Positions 1 to 5,598 of a stretch of DNA of 6,399 nt are shown here, piece by piece. The stretch is taken from NCBI GenBank assembly GCA_009704445.1, contig WLED01000061.1, positions 1 to 6,399 on the forward strand, given 5' to 3'. The notes under the pieces were generated by a model that searched no databases, was not told the origin of the DNA, and saw nothing but the letters and a program-made list of their open reading frames with translations. Made by a program: the position numbers and the translations under genes. The number at the start of each line of letters is the position of its first letter. Within the stretch, counting starts at the first letter, position 1. The stretch is from Actinomycetota bacterium. GTDB taxonomy: Bacteria > Actinomycetota > Actinomycetes > Nanopelagicales > Nanopelagicaceae.

Positions 1-348
1 ATGAGCGTAATCAACACAGTCGTATACATCATCCATCTTCTCTCTGTGCTGGGGATTCTTGTTCTTCTACTTCTAGAAACAAAAAAGAGCCCACGACGAC
101 TAAATCCTGGAGTGCTACACGCAAGCTTGACCGCGCTAATTGCAGGTTTTATTTTGGTTGGGCTGCATAACTCAGTTAAACCAGAGGAAACCCTTAATCA
201 CACAATTGTTGGAGTAAAGTTTTTGGTGTTGTTGGTGATTCTTGGACTCGGATTTAAAAATCTGAAAAAACCAGAACTTTCAAGAAATATCTGGCTACTT
301 ATGATCGGGCTGACTGTTTTCAACATAGTAATTGCCTCAGCCCGATAA
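1..348 (+). CDS. Small four-helix membrane protein, function unknown
   Basis: The 115-residue product is almost all membrane helix. Four hydrophobic segments are visible at about residues 4-26, 40-56, 68-85 and 96-113, joined by short polar loops rich in Lys and Arg (KKSPRR at 28-33, KNLKKP at 86-91). Histidines lie in or near helices 1 and 2 (H12, H40, H56) and before helix 3 (H67), and a lysine (K73) lies inside helix 3. Such residues could bind a cofactor, but I see no recognised haem or metal motif. I do not recognise the family. The ATG is the first base of the window, so the promoter, the ribosome binding site and any in-frame upstream start cannot be seen. The gene ends 8 bases before dacB on the same strand, so the two are probably cotranscribed; this does not establish a shared function. 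Confidence 0.8.
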   Translation: MSVINTVVYIIHLLSVLGILVLLLLETKKSPRRLNPGVLHASLTALIAGFILVGLHNSVKPEETLNHTIVGVKFLVLLVILGLGFKNLKKPELSRNIWLLMIGLTVFNIVIASAR

Positions 349-356
349 AAATCTCA

Positions 357-1532
357 ATGTTTAAATTCAAAAGTATTTTTGTGGGCGCTATTGCTCTCTC
401 TTTGGTTTCACCAACCGCTAGTGCAAATCTTAAACCAGCTGAAATCCCGCCTGTTTTTGAAAAACTATTAAATTCGCCCACTTTGGCCAATCCAGCAATG
501 ATTGTTATTGATGGATCAACAGGCGAAACAATTTATGAGAAAAATATAAATGCGCAACGAAAACCTGCTTCAGTAATGAAAGTTTTAACTGCGGCAATGG
601 TTTTACAGTATTTAGATCCACTTAAAGTGTTTACAACTGAAATCAGCATCGCGCCAGAAGCAAATACTATTTATATAAAAGGCTCACTTGACCCATGGAT
701 TGGCACAACCCATTCGGTTGCAAGAAAAATGAATCGAGCTTCTTTAACGCATATGGCGAGTAATGCCACAAACGCAGTCCGCAGTTATAACGCGGGCGAA
801 TTAGTTGACTACACCGTTGTGTATAGCGACCTCTATGAACAAGATGTAAAAAACTTTAAAAAGTATTGGGCCGATCGGGGATTTAAACCGGTTTTCAAGG
901 CGCAAAAAACACTTGATTTATCTAGCGTTGTAACTGTGCCTATTGCAATCGAAACATCACCACCTGTCGCGAAAATACTCGATTGGATGATGTTGTGGAG
1001 TGATAACGAACTTGCAGAAAGATTAGCTCGATTATCTTCAAAGGCTGCAGGGGAACCATTTGGAATTTTGGGCGTTGAGAAAATCTTTAGAAAGCTTCTA
1101 GCTGATCTTCAAATAGATGCATCAAAGCTAGTAGTAAAGGATGCAAGTGGTTTATCAAAGTCAAACAAAGTTACAGCAAAGATGATTGGTGAACTTCTCT
1201 ATAAACTTCGAAAAGATGCTCGATTCACCGGACTTCACCCTGTGCTACCAGTCAGTGGGGTTTCAGGAACTCTCAATGATCGATTCATCGAAACCGCACC
1301 AACAGCTGTTGGTCTTGTCCGTGCAAAAACTGGCTCGCTTAACGGTACTGCCACATTAGCTGGGTATGTAGAGTCTTCAGATCGCGAATATGTTTTTGTG
1401 ACTCTTGCCGATCAGATTCCAAGAGGCTACACATCGCTCAAGAAAGCACGAGCTGCAATCGATAAGATTCTGGGACGAATTGCTGCCCCAAATATTCCTG
1501 CAGAGATTTCACCGCTGCCGCAAAACCTTTGA
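357..1532 (+). CDS. dacB: D-alanyl-D-alanine carboxypeptidase/endopeptidase, PBP4 (S13) family
   Basis: This is a secreted DD-peptidase of 391 residues that trims or cleaves peptide stems of peptidoglycan outside the membrane. Residues 1-23 form a signal peptide (KFK at the N-terminus, hydrophobic core, ASA before the likely cut). All three penicillin-binding motifs are present: SVMK at 72-75 with S72 as nucleophile and K75 as general base, SDN at 215-217, and KTG at 324-326. The family also shows DASGLS (262-267) and SGTL (303-306), both visible here. The spacing from SDN to KTG (109 residues) matches E. coli PBP4, but the SxxK-to-SxN stretch is only about 140 residues against about 240, so the inserted domains are reduced. 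No Shine-Dalgarno sequence precedes the ATG; GATAAA at 344-349 could be a weak internal -10. The signal peptide beginning at this ATG supports the start. The TGA stop directly abuts the stop of the convergent propeller gene. Confidence 0.93.
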   Translation: MFKFKSIFVGAIALSLVSPTASANLKPAEIPPVFEKLLNSPTLANPAMIVIDGSTGETIYEKNINAQRKPASVMKVLTAAMVLQYLDPLKVFTTEISIAPEANTIYIKGSLDPWIGTTHSVARKMNRASLTHMASNATNAVRSYNAGELVDYTVVYSDLYEQDVKNFKKYWADRGFKPVFKAQKTLDLSSVVTVPIAIETSPPVAKILDWMMLWSDNELAERLARLSSKAAGEPFGILGVEKIFRKLLADLQIDASKLVVKDASGLSKSNKVTAKMIGELLYKLRKDARFTGLHPVLPVSGVSGTLNDRFIETAPTAVGLVRAKTGSLNGTATLAGYVESSDREYVFVTLADQIPRGYTSLKKARAAIDKILGRIAAPNIPAEISPLPQNL

Positions 1533-2612
1533 TTAGTTGTTTGAATAAATCTTTATCTGCCCTCGGTAACAAGCTATCCATGTGTTCTTGGTGGCGTTGT
1601 CATAAGTGACACCGATAGGTTCAGGGCATACCTTGATGGTTTCTAAAACCTTCATCTCTGAAGTTTGAATTTTGGACAAGGTATTGCTCGAATAATTCAC
1701 AACAAAAAGCTCTGAACCGTCTGCAGATAAAGCAAGACTCCTGGCTTTATTACCAGTGCGAACAGATTTACCGGCTTTGTTCTCGATTAAATCCCACGAA
1801 GCTACTCGACCAGAAAGATTCATAGTTACATACATTTTTGAGTTATCGGGAGAGAGAACAATTGCTCGAGGATTGCTTCCAATTGGAATGTAGGAAGTTG
1901 AAAAATCCTCAAGATTAATTACATGGATTCTATTGCCCCCCATCTCTGCAACGTAGGCTTTGGATGAGTCCTTACTAATTGCAATACCTCGGGGATATTT
2001 TCCTATCTTTACAGTCTTAACTACTTTCTGTTCCGCCACTGAGATGACTGAAACTGTGTAGGAGCACCAATTTGCTGCTAGAACATACTTATTGTTCGGA
2101 GTTACCTCAACAACTTTTGGCACCGATCCAACAGGGTAGATGGCATCTATTTGATAGTTACTTCGATTTATTCGATAGACAAAGCTGCGGTCAAAACCAG
2201 AAGAAGGTGAACACGTATCGCTTCCTTCCTTTTTGTATCCTGGACCATACATTGAGTAGTTGCTTACATATAAGTATTTTCCATCTGGTGAAAAAGAGCC
2301 TTCTACGGGCGCGCCTCTAAAAATTGAAGAGCTCTTTGAAAATCCAAAATCCTTAAGTGAAACTGAATCAGGAATAGTTCTTAAAAGTTCAAATGTTTTT
2401 GAATCGTAGATTGTTACAGAATGCTTATACATCATGTTATGCGCACTAACTATTCCGTCATTTGATGCTCGAACAGATTTAGGCGCTATCGGTCCATCAA
2501 TTGTCTTAATAAGCTTCATCGAACTCTTATTTGCATCTTCTTCTGCAATCGCAGGATTGGCAACAAAAGTAATAGAGGCTATCAAGGCAGTTACCAGAAA
2601 AAATTTTCGCAT
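1533..2612 (-). CDS. Exported seven-bladed YVTN-type beta-propeller protein
   Basis: The 359-residue product starts with a signal peptide (MRKFF, hydrophobic core, AIA at 21-23), so the mature protein is probably outside the membrane; no lipobox cysteine or anchor is seen. The rest divides into seven beta-propeller blades at about residues 33-70, 74-148, 154-192, 197-233, 237-275, 278-315 and 321-356. Most repeat the pattern of the YVTN/Lactonase-like family: 'G..P..v..s.D....yV.n...n.v.viD', for example IGKYPRGIAISKDSSKAYVA at 203-222. Blade 2 carries a longer loop (about 118-142). Four cysteines remain after cleavage (C134, C183, C329, C348) and could form disulfides. The fold is clear but the ligand is not: such propellers serve as binding scaffolds, and no enzyme residues can be assigned. 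The gene has no Shine-Dalgarno sequence and may be leaderless (TAGAGT six bases before ATG). It is divergent from ctaB and convergent with dacB. Confidence 0.88.
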   Translation of the reverse strand: MRKFFLVTALIASITFVANPAIAEEDANKSSMKLIKTIDGPIAPKSVRASNDGIVSAHNMMYKHSVTIYDSKTFELLRTIPDSVSLKDFGFSKSSSIFRGAPVEGSFSPDGKYLYVSNYSMYGPGYKKEGSDTCSPSSGFDRSFVYRINRSNYQIDAIYPVGSVPKVVEVTPNNKYVLAANWCSYTVSVISVAEQKVVKTVKIGKYPRGIAISKDSSKAYVAEMGGNRIHVINLEDFSTSYIPIGSNPRAIVLSPDNSKMYVTMNLSGRVASWDLIENKAGKSVRTGNKARSLALSADGSELFVVNYSSNTLSKIQTSEMKVLETIKVCPEPIGVTYDNATKNTWIACYRGQIKIYSNN

Positions 2613-2618
2613 GTGATA

Positions 2619-2624
2619 ACTCTA
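2619..2624 (-). promoter_or_regulatory. Possible -10 box of the propeller gene (leaderless)
   Basis: On the minus strand TAGAGT fits the actinobacterial TANNNT -10 pattern and ends six bases before the ATG at 2612. Transcription would then begin at or next to the start codon, which agrees with the lack of a Shine-Dalgarno sequence. No convincing -35 element is seen at 16-19 bases upstream. Confidence 0.4.
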
Positions 2625-2641
2625 CAAGCCTTTAAGAGATG

Positions 2642-2657
2642 GATCTAAAAGTAGATC
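2642..2657. repeat. Perfect 6-4-6 palindrome in the divergent promoter region
   Basis: GATCTA, a four-base AAAG spacer and TAGATC form a perfect inverted repeat. It lies 30 bases upstream of the propeller gene start and 18 bases upstream of its possible -10 box, so it covers where a -35 element would sit. There is no T-run on either side, so a terminator is unlikely. It could be an operator for a dimeric regulator, or chance in AT-rich DNA. Confidence 0.45.
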
Positions 2658-2759
2658 TCATTTGATTCACTGGGATTTTTCATGGGGCATTGATTTTTAG
2701 GGTCCAAAGCCTTAATGAACACTCAGATTGAGAGCAACATAACTCTTCAAATTAGGTAA

Positions 2760-2813
2760 ATGGAGAATAACTGTGGAGCGTTGGTTAAAAGGTTGAGTAA
2801 TCTTAGAAGGTGA
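2760..2813 (+). other. Possible 17-codon leader ORF overlapping the ctaB start
   Basis: An ATG at 2760 opens 17 codons (MENNCGALVKRLSNLRR) that end with TGA at 2811-2813. This overlaps the GTG start of ctaB in the four-base GTGA arrangement typical of translational coupling. Against it being real, the ORF is short, has only a weak AGG three bases before its ATG, and the peptide resembles nothing I know. It competes with the leaderless model for ctaB, in which the ORF would lie mostly upstream of the transcript. Confidence 0.2.
2798..2803 (+). promoter_or_regulatory. Possible -10 box of ctaB (leaderless)
   Basis: TAATCT fits TANNNT and is followed by six bases and then the GTG start at 2810. 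This is the same spacing seen on the other strand for the propeller gene. No good -35 hexamer is seen. If used, the ctaB message would begin at its start codon and AGAAGG at 2805-2810, which touches the start codon, would not act as a ribosome binding site. Confidence 0.4.
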
Positions 2814-3679
2814 GTTCTACCATAAAAGCCTACATAGACCTGATGAAATTACGGGTCGTTGAATTGCTATTGGTATCTACATTGCCGGCAATGGTTTTAG
2901 CAGAAAAAGGCTTACCAAGTTTTGGTTTAACGATTGCAACCATAGTTGCAGGAACCCTTGCTGCCGGTAGTGCAAACGCTTTTAATATGGTTATTGAAAG
3001 TGATCTTGATAAACTTATGGAGAGAACTTCTAAACGACCATTGGTTACTGGCCAGATTTCAAAATCTCAAGCAACGATTTTTGCAGCACTTATCGGATTC
3101 ATCGCACTTGCATTGTTTTGGATATTCACAACCACACTTGCAACTTTCTTGGCTTTTGTAGCAATCATCTTCTATGTACTTGTTTACACAATGGCCCTAA
3201 AGCAGCGAACGTCTCAAAATATTGTTTGGGGCGGTGCAGCTGGGTGCATGCCGGTATTAATTGGTTGGGCCGCAGTCACCAATTCACTTTCCTTGACTGC
3301 CTGGGCATTTTTCTTCGTTATCTTTTTTTGGACACCGCCACATTTTTGGGCACTAGCAATCAAATATAAAGATGACTATGCATTGGCTGGCACACCCATG
3401 CTGCCGGTTGTTGCAACAAAAAGTAATGTTCGCAGACAAATGTGGCTCCATACAATTTTGATGATTCTCTCATCAATCGCAGTGATTAATCTCGCCTCTC
3501 TTCCGATGTGGTCGATGGCGGTAACAATTCTATTAGGAATTGTCTTTGCAGTTCAGTTACTGCAGTTAAAAGACGGATCTCCAGATTATGCAAAAGTTGC
3601 AGGAAAGATATTTCAGTGGTCAATTACTTACCTAAGTCTTTTTTCAGTACTTCTTGTTATTGCTCAACTACTTAGCTAA
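2810..3679 (+). CDS. ctaB: Protoheme IX farnesyltransferase (haem O synthase)
   Basis: CtaB (CyoE in E. coli) transfers the farnesyl group of farnesyl diphosphate to the 2-vinyl group of haem B, giving haem O, the precursor of haem A for haem-copper terminal oxidases. It acts in the cytoplasmic membrane. The 289-residue product has the UbiA prenyltransferase hallmarks. The first Asp-rich motif is N59-E63-D65-D67, followed by MERTSKRPL at 70-78, which binds diphosphate through Mg2+. WTPPHFWALAI at 174-184 precedes the second motif YKDDY at 186-190, with GTPMLPV at 194-200. Length is normal and about nine hydrophobic helices fit the family. The GTG start is used because an in-frame TAG at 2804-2806 blocks extension and the next ATG (codon 12) would remove the conserved IKAYIDLMKLRV region. 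No other oxidase or haem gene is in the window, so its partners (ctaA, ctaC-E) must lie elsewhere. Confidence 0.97.
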   Translation: MSSTIKAYIDLMKLRVVELLLVSTLPAMVLAEKGLPSFGLTIATIVAGTLAAGSANAFNMVIESDLDKLMERTSKRPLVTGQISKSQATIFAALIGFIALALFWIFTTTLATFLAFVAIIFYVLVYTMALKQRTSQNIVWGGAAGCMPVLIGWAAVTNSLSLTAWAFFFVIFFWTPPHFWALAIKYKDDYALAGTPMLPVVATKSNVRRQMWLHTILMILSSIAVINLASLPMWSMAVTILLGIVFAVQLLQLKDGSPDYAKVAGKIFQWSITYLSLFSVLLVIAQLLS

Positions 3680-3700
3680 AGCGTGCTGGGTATCCTTTAC

Positions 3701-3716
3701 GAACTCTCTTGAGTTC
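3701..3716. repeat. Perfect 6-4-6 palindrome downstream of ctaB
   Basis: GAACTC, a TCTT spacer and GAGTTC form a perfect inverted repeat, starting 22 bases after the ctaB stop and 110 bases before the ABC ATPase start. It is followed by TCTGATTC rather than a T-run, so it is a poor intrinsic terminator. It may stabilise the 3' end of the ctaB message, act as an operator, or be chance. Confidence 0.4.
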
Positions 3717-3779
3717 TCTGATTCAATAAACAACCGAAGTGCATAAACCCTAATCTCCGTTTCTGATTGAACCCATGGG

Positions 3780-3785
3780 GATAAT
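3780..3785 (+). promoter_or_regulatory. Possible -10 box for the ABC transporter genes
   Basis: GATAAT matches five of six bases of TATAAT and lies 40 bases before the preferred ATPase start at 3826, giving a leader of about 34 bases. No -35 hexamer is seen at 16-19 bases upstream. It is inside the coding region if the upstream ATG at 3775 is used, so it also bears on the start choice. Confidence 0.25.
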
Positions 3786-3825
3786 CGATGTCTACTCCTG
3801 GCCAACTTATGGCAGAGTATGCACC

Positions 3826-4731
3826 ATGATAAAGACAGCAATTTCGGTGAGGGATTTATCGAAGAAATACGATGATCGCTTAGCAGTCTCTCACATAAAT
3901 TTTGAGGTCCCATTGGGAACTGTGTGTGGATTTGTTGGACCCAATGGATCTGGCAAGACAACAACAATGAGAATGTTGCTTGGACTAATTACCCCAACAA
4001 CTGGGCAGGGTCACATACTTGGCGAACCAATAGAGCACCCAGAAAAATACTTAAGTCGCGTAGGTGCAATGATTGAAGGGCCGGCTTTTTATCCGGCGCT
4101 ATCTGGTTATGAAAACTTAATGGTTCTTGCAAAACTGGGTGGCTTTCCGACAGAACGCGTTCAAGTATTGCTAGAAAAAGTTGGCCTAGGCTCTCGCGGT
4201 AAATCAAAATACAAGACGTATTCATTGGGTATGAAGCAACGTTTAGGAATTGCAGCAGCATTACTTCCTGAACCAAAACTTCTCATGCTTGATGAACCAA
4301 CAAATGGTTTAGATCCAGAAGGCATTCAAGAGATTCGAGCCTTATTGCGTGATTTAGCAAATGAAGGAACAACTGTTTTTGTTTCATCTCATCTCCTTTC
4401 AGAGCTTGAGATCATCAGTGACCATATTGTGATGCTTCGAAAAGGCGAGATTGTTTTTGCTGGCCCAATTGGTGATTTGATGGCCAAACAGCAACCTACG
4501 ATTATTGCGAAATCGTTAGATCATTCCGATCTTGAAAAGTTAGTAGAGATTGCACACGCCTCTGGACATAAAGCAGTGATTCGAAATGATTCGGTTCATA
4601 TCTTGGCCGCAATGGCTTGGGCGCCGGAACTAAATAAAGCTGCTTTCAGCGCCGGAATTGTATTAGCTCAACTAGCGCCACAGCTGCCAAATCTAGAAGA
4701 GACTTTCTTTGAAATGACAGGAGAAAAGTAA
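3826..4731 (+). CDS. ABC transporter ATP-binding protein, BcrA/CcmA-like (ABC-2 exporter ATPase)
   Basis: This 301-residue cytoplasmic subunit hydrolyses ATP to drive export through the permease encoded next. Counting from this start, Walker A is GPNGSGKT (38-45), the Q-loop position carries glutamate (MIEGPAFYP, E84), the signature is YSLGMKQR (132-139), Walker B with D-loop is LLMLDEPTNGLD (152-163), and the switch histidine is in SSHLLSE (H189). The YSLGM signature and the glutamate Q-loop are usual for bacitracin/lantibiotic-type ABC-2 ATPases. The last 75 or so residues form the short accessory tail ending LEETFFEMTG. An in-frame ATG at 3775 would add 17 residues (MGIIDVYSWPTYGRVCT) unlike the family, which normally begins a few residues before the 'I.v..lsK.Y' strand, so 3826 is preferred; neither start has a strong Shine-Dalgarno. 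The substrate cannot be predicted. It may be transcribed from its own promoter or partly with ctaB. Confidence 0.92.
   Translation: MIKTAISVRDLSKKYDDRLAVSHINFEVPLGTVCGFVGPNGSGKTTTMRMLLGLITPTTGQGHILGEPIEHPEKYLSRVGAMIEGPAFYPALSGYENLMVLAKLGGFPTERVQVLLEKVGLGSRGKSKYKTYSLGMKQRLGIAAALLPEPKLLMLDEPTNGLDPEGIQEIRALLRDLANEGTTVFVSSHLLSELEIISDHIVMLRKGEIVFAGPIGDLMAKQQPTIIAKSLDHSDLEKLVEIAHASGHKAVIRNDSVHILAAMAWAPELNKAAFSAGIVLAQLAPQLPNLEETFFEMTGEK
4719..4723 (+). promoter_or_regulatory. Ribosome binding site of the permease gene
   Basis: AGGAG lies inside the last codons of the ATPase gene, seven bases before the permease ATG at 4731. It is the clearest Shine-Dalgarno in the window and, with the TAATG one-base overlap, indicates coupled translation of the two subunits. 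Confidence 0.8.
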
Positions 4732-5522
4732 TGTTACATGTTGTTTCAGCTGAGCTTCGAAAACTTCGTCGACCTACTTTGTTTTTAGGGACCATGGCAG
4801 CCGTTGTATTTTTCAGTGGACTTTTTTCCGCACTTCTTTTTCTATTGATTGATTCACCTCAAGGAAACGCAGATCGTGGACGAGTTGTAGGTCGTGAAGT
4901 TTTAGGACTTGCTACAGGTGGAGTCCAAGGCTTTTCAAGTACGGGTGGATTTCTAGGAATTATTGCGCTCTGTGTTTTTGCTGCTCAAACAGCTCAGGAG
5001 TACACATATGGAACTTTGCGCAATTTACTGATCCGCCAGCCAGGACGCATGAAAATTCTTTTTGGCAAATTAGTTGCCATGAAGATTTTTGCACTTGTCA
5101 TGATTGTTGTGGCAGCAATTATCGGGATAAGTACTTCAGTTCTATTAGCACCTGGTGCCAATGTAAACACCGACTTGTGGTTTACCTCAGATGGAATTGA
5201 GGCGATTTACACATCATTTGTAAATGTCACTATCTCAGTCATTGGCTTTGGAATTGTTGGAATGGTTCTTGGTTTGCTTCTGCGCTCACCAATAAGTGCA
5301 ATATCTTTCGGAGTTCTATGGCTGCTTATTATTGAGAATTTACTGATTGCCGTGAAGAGTTCACTTCAAAGTTGGCTCCCAGGAGCACAACTGAATGCAA
5401 TCGCATCAGGGGGAACCTTAGATTTGGCTTATAAAAACGCATTAATGGTGGGTGGAGTTTATGTGGGTATAGGGGCGATCATTGCTTCAATACTTTTTAT
5501 TCGTCGTGACGTAGCTAATTAA
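4731..5522 (+). CDS. ABC-2 type transporter permease
   Basis: The 263-residue membrane subunit pairs with the ATPase encoded just upstream; the ATG shares its A with the ATPase TAA stop. Hydrophobic helices are seen at about 18-40, 72-90, 110-136, 160-184, 187-208 and 236-257, the six-helix layout of ABC-2/BcrB-type permeases. The sequence EYTYGTLRNLL (about 91-101), after helix 2, is the conserved cytoplasmic coupling-region motif of this family, followed by R-rich and K-rich residues (RQPGRMKILFGK). A longer loop with a Gly/Ser-rich stretch (about 41-71) separates helices 1 and 2. The product is most likely an exporter of a drug, peptide or lipid-like compound; immunity or antibiotic resistance is typical of the family but is not shown here. 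No third transporter gene or two-component system is adjacent. Confidence 0.92.
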   Translation: MLHVVSAELRKLRRPTLFLGTMAAVVFFSGLFSALLFLLIDSPQGNADRGRVVGREVLGLATGGVQGFSSTGGFLGIIALCVFAAQTAQEYTYGTLRNLLIRQPGRMKILFGKLVAMKIFALVMIVVAAIIGISTSVLLAPGANVNTDLWFTSDGIEAIYTSFVNVTISVIGFGIVGMVLGLLLRSPISAISFGVLWLLIIENLLIAVKSSLQSWLPGAQLNAIASGGTLDLAYKNALMVGGVYVGIGAIIASILFIRRDVAN

Positions 5523-5531
5523 AGACACCAG

Positions 5532-5556
5532 CCTTTAAAACCAAGGATTTTTAAGG
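5532..5556. repeat. Imperfect inverted repeat after the permease gene
   Basis: CCTTTAAAA (5532-5540) and TTTTTAAGG (5548-5556) can pair with one mismatch around a seven-base loop. The stem is AT-rich and not followed by a T-run, so it is at most a weak terminator for the transporter operon. It begins 9 bases after the permease stop. Confidence 0.3.
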
Positions 5557-5565
5557 TTCGCCATT

Positions 5566-5571
5566 TATTCT
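5566..5571 (+). promoter_or_regulatory. Possible -10 box of the coiled-coil protein gene
   Basis: TATTCT fits TANNNT and would place the start of transcription near 5578, giving a leader of about 20 bases that includes the GAAAGG ribosome binding site. No good -35 element is seen. The alternative is read-through from the transporter genes. Confidence 0.3.
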
Positions 5572-5575
5572 AGAG

Positions 5576-5598
5576 ACCTTCCCTGCGAAAGGTTTTTT
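5576..5598 (+). promoter_or_regulatory. Hairpin plus T-run overlapping the ribosome binding site
   Basis: ACCTT (5576-5580) can pair with AAGGT (5589-5593), and six T follow at 5593-5598, right up to the GTG start. It looks like a short intrinsic terminator, but the stem is only five base pairs and GAAAGG at 5587-5592 is also the likely Shine-Dalgarno, with the T-run as the six-base spacer. Pairing would hide the ribosome binding site. I favour the ribosome binding site reading; terminator function is uncertain. Confidence 0.4.

Noticed and set aside
2072..2616. Open frames on the + strand at 2072-2320 and 2434-2616
   Set aside because: They are antisense to the propeller gene, whose signal peptide and blade repeats are clear; the translations show no family features.
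2715..2759. Fourteen-codon ORF (MNTQIESNITLQIR) upstream of ctaB
   Set aside because: Too short, no ribosome binding site, and not linked to ctaB by overlap; expected by chance.
2946..3369. Alternative + frames at 2946-3161 and 3118-3369
   Set aside because: They lie in other frames of ctaB, which has all its motifs intact across this stretch.
3680..3825. tRNA or small RNA in the gap after ctaB
   Set aside because: A palindrome is present, but no cloverleaf, T-loop or terminator could be assembled.
3668..4276. Minus-strand frames at 3668-3967 and 3989-4276
   Set aside because: Both are opposite the ABC ATPase or its upstream gap; no start signals or recognisable protein features.
5523..5598. 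c-di-AMP (ydaO) riboswitch, often found before actinobacterial cell wall hydrolase genes
   Set aside because: The gap of 76 bases is too short for that element and its conserved segments are not seen.
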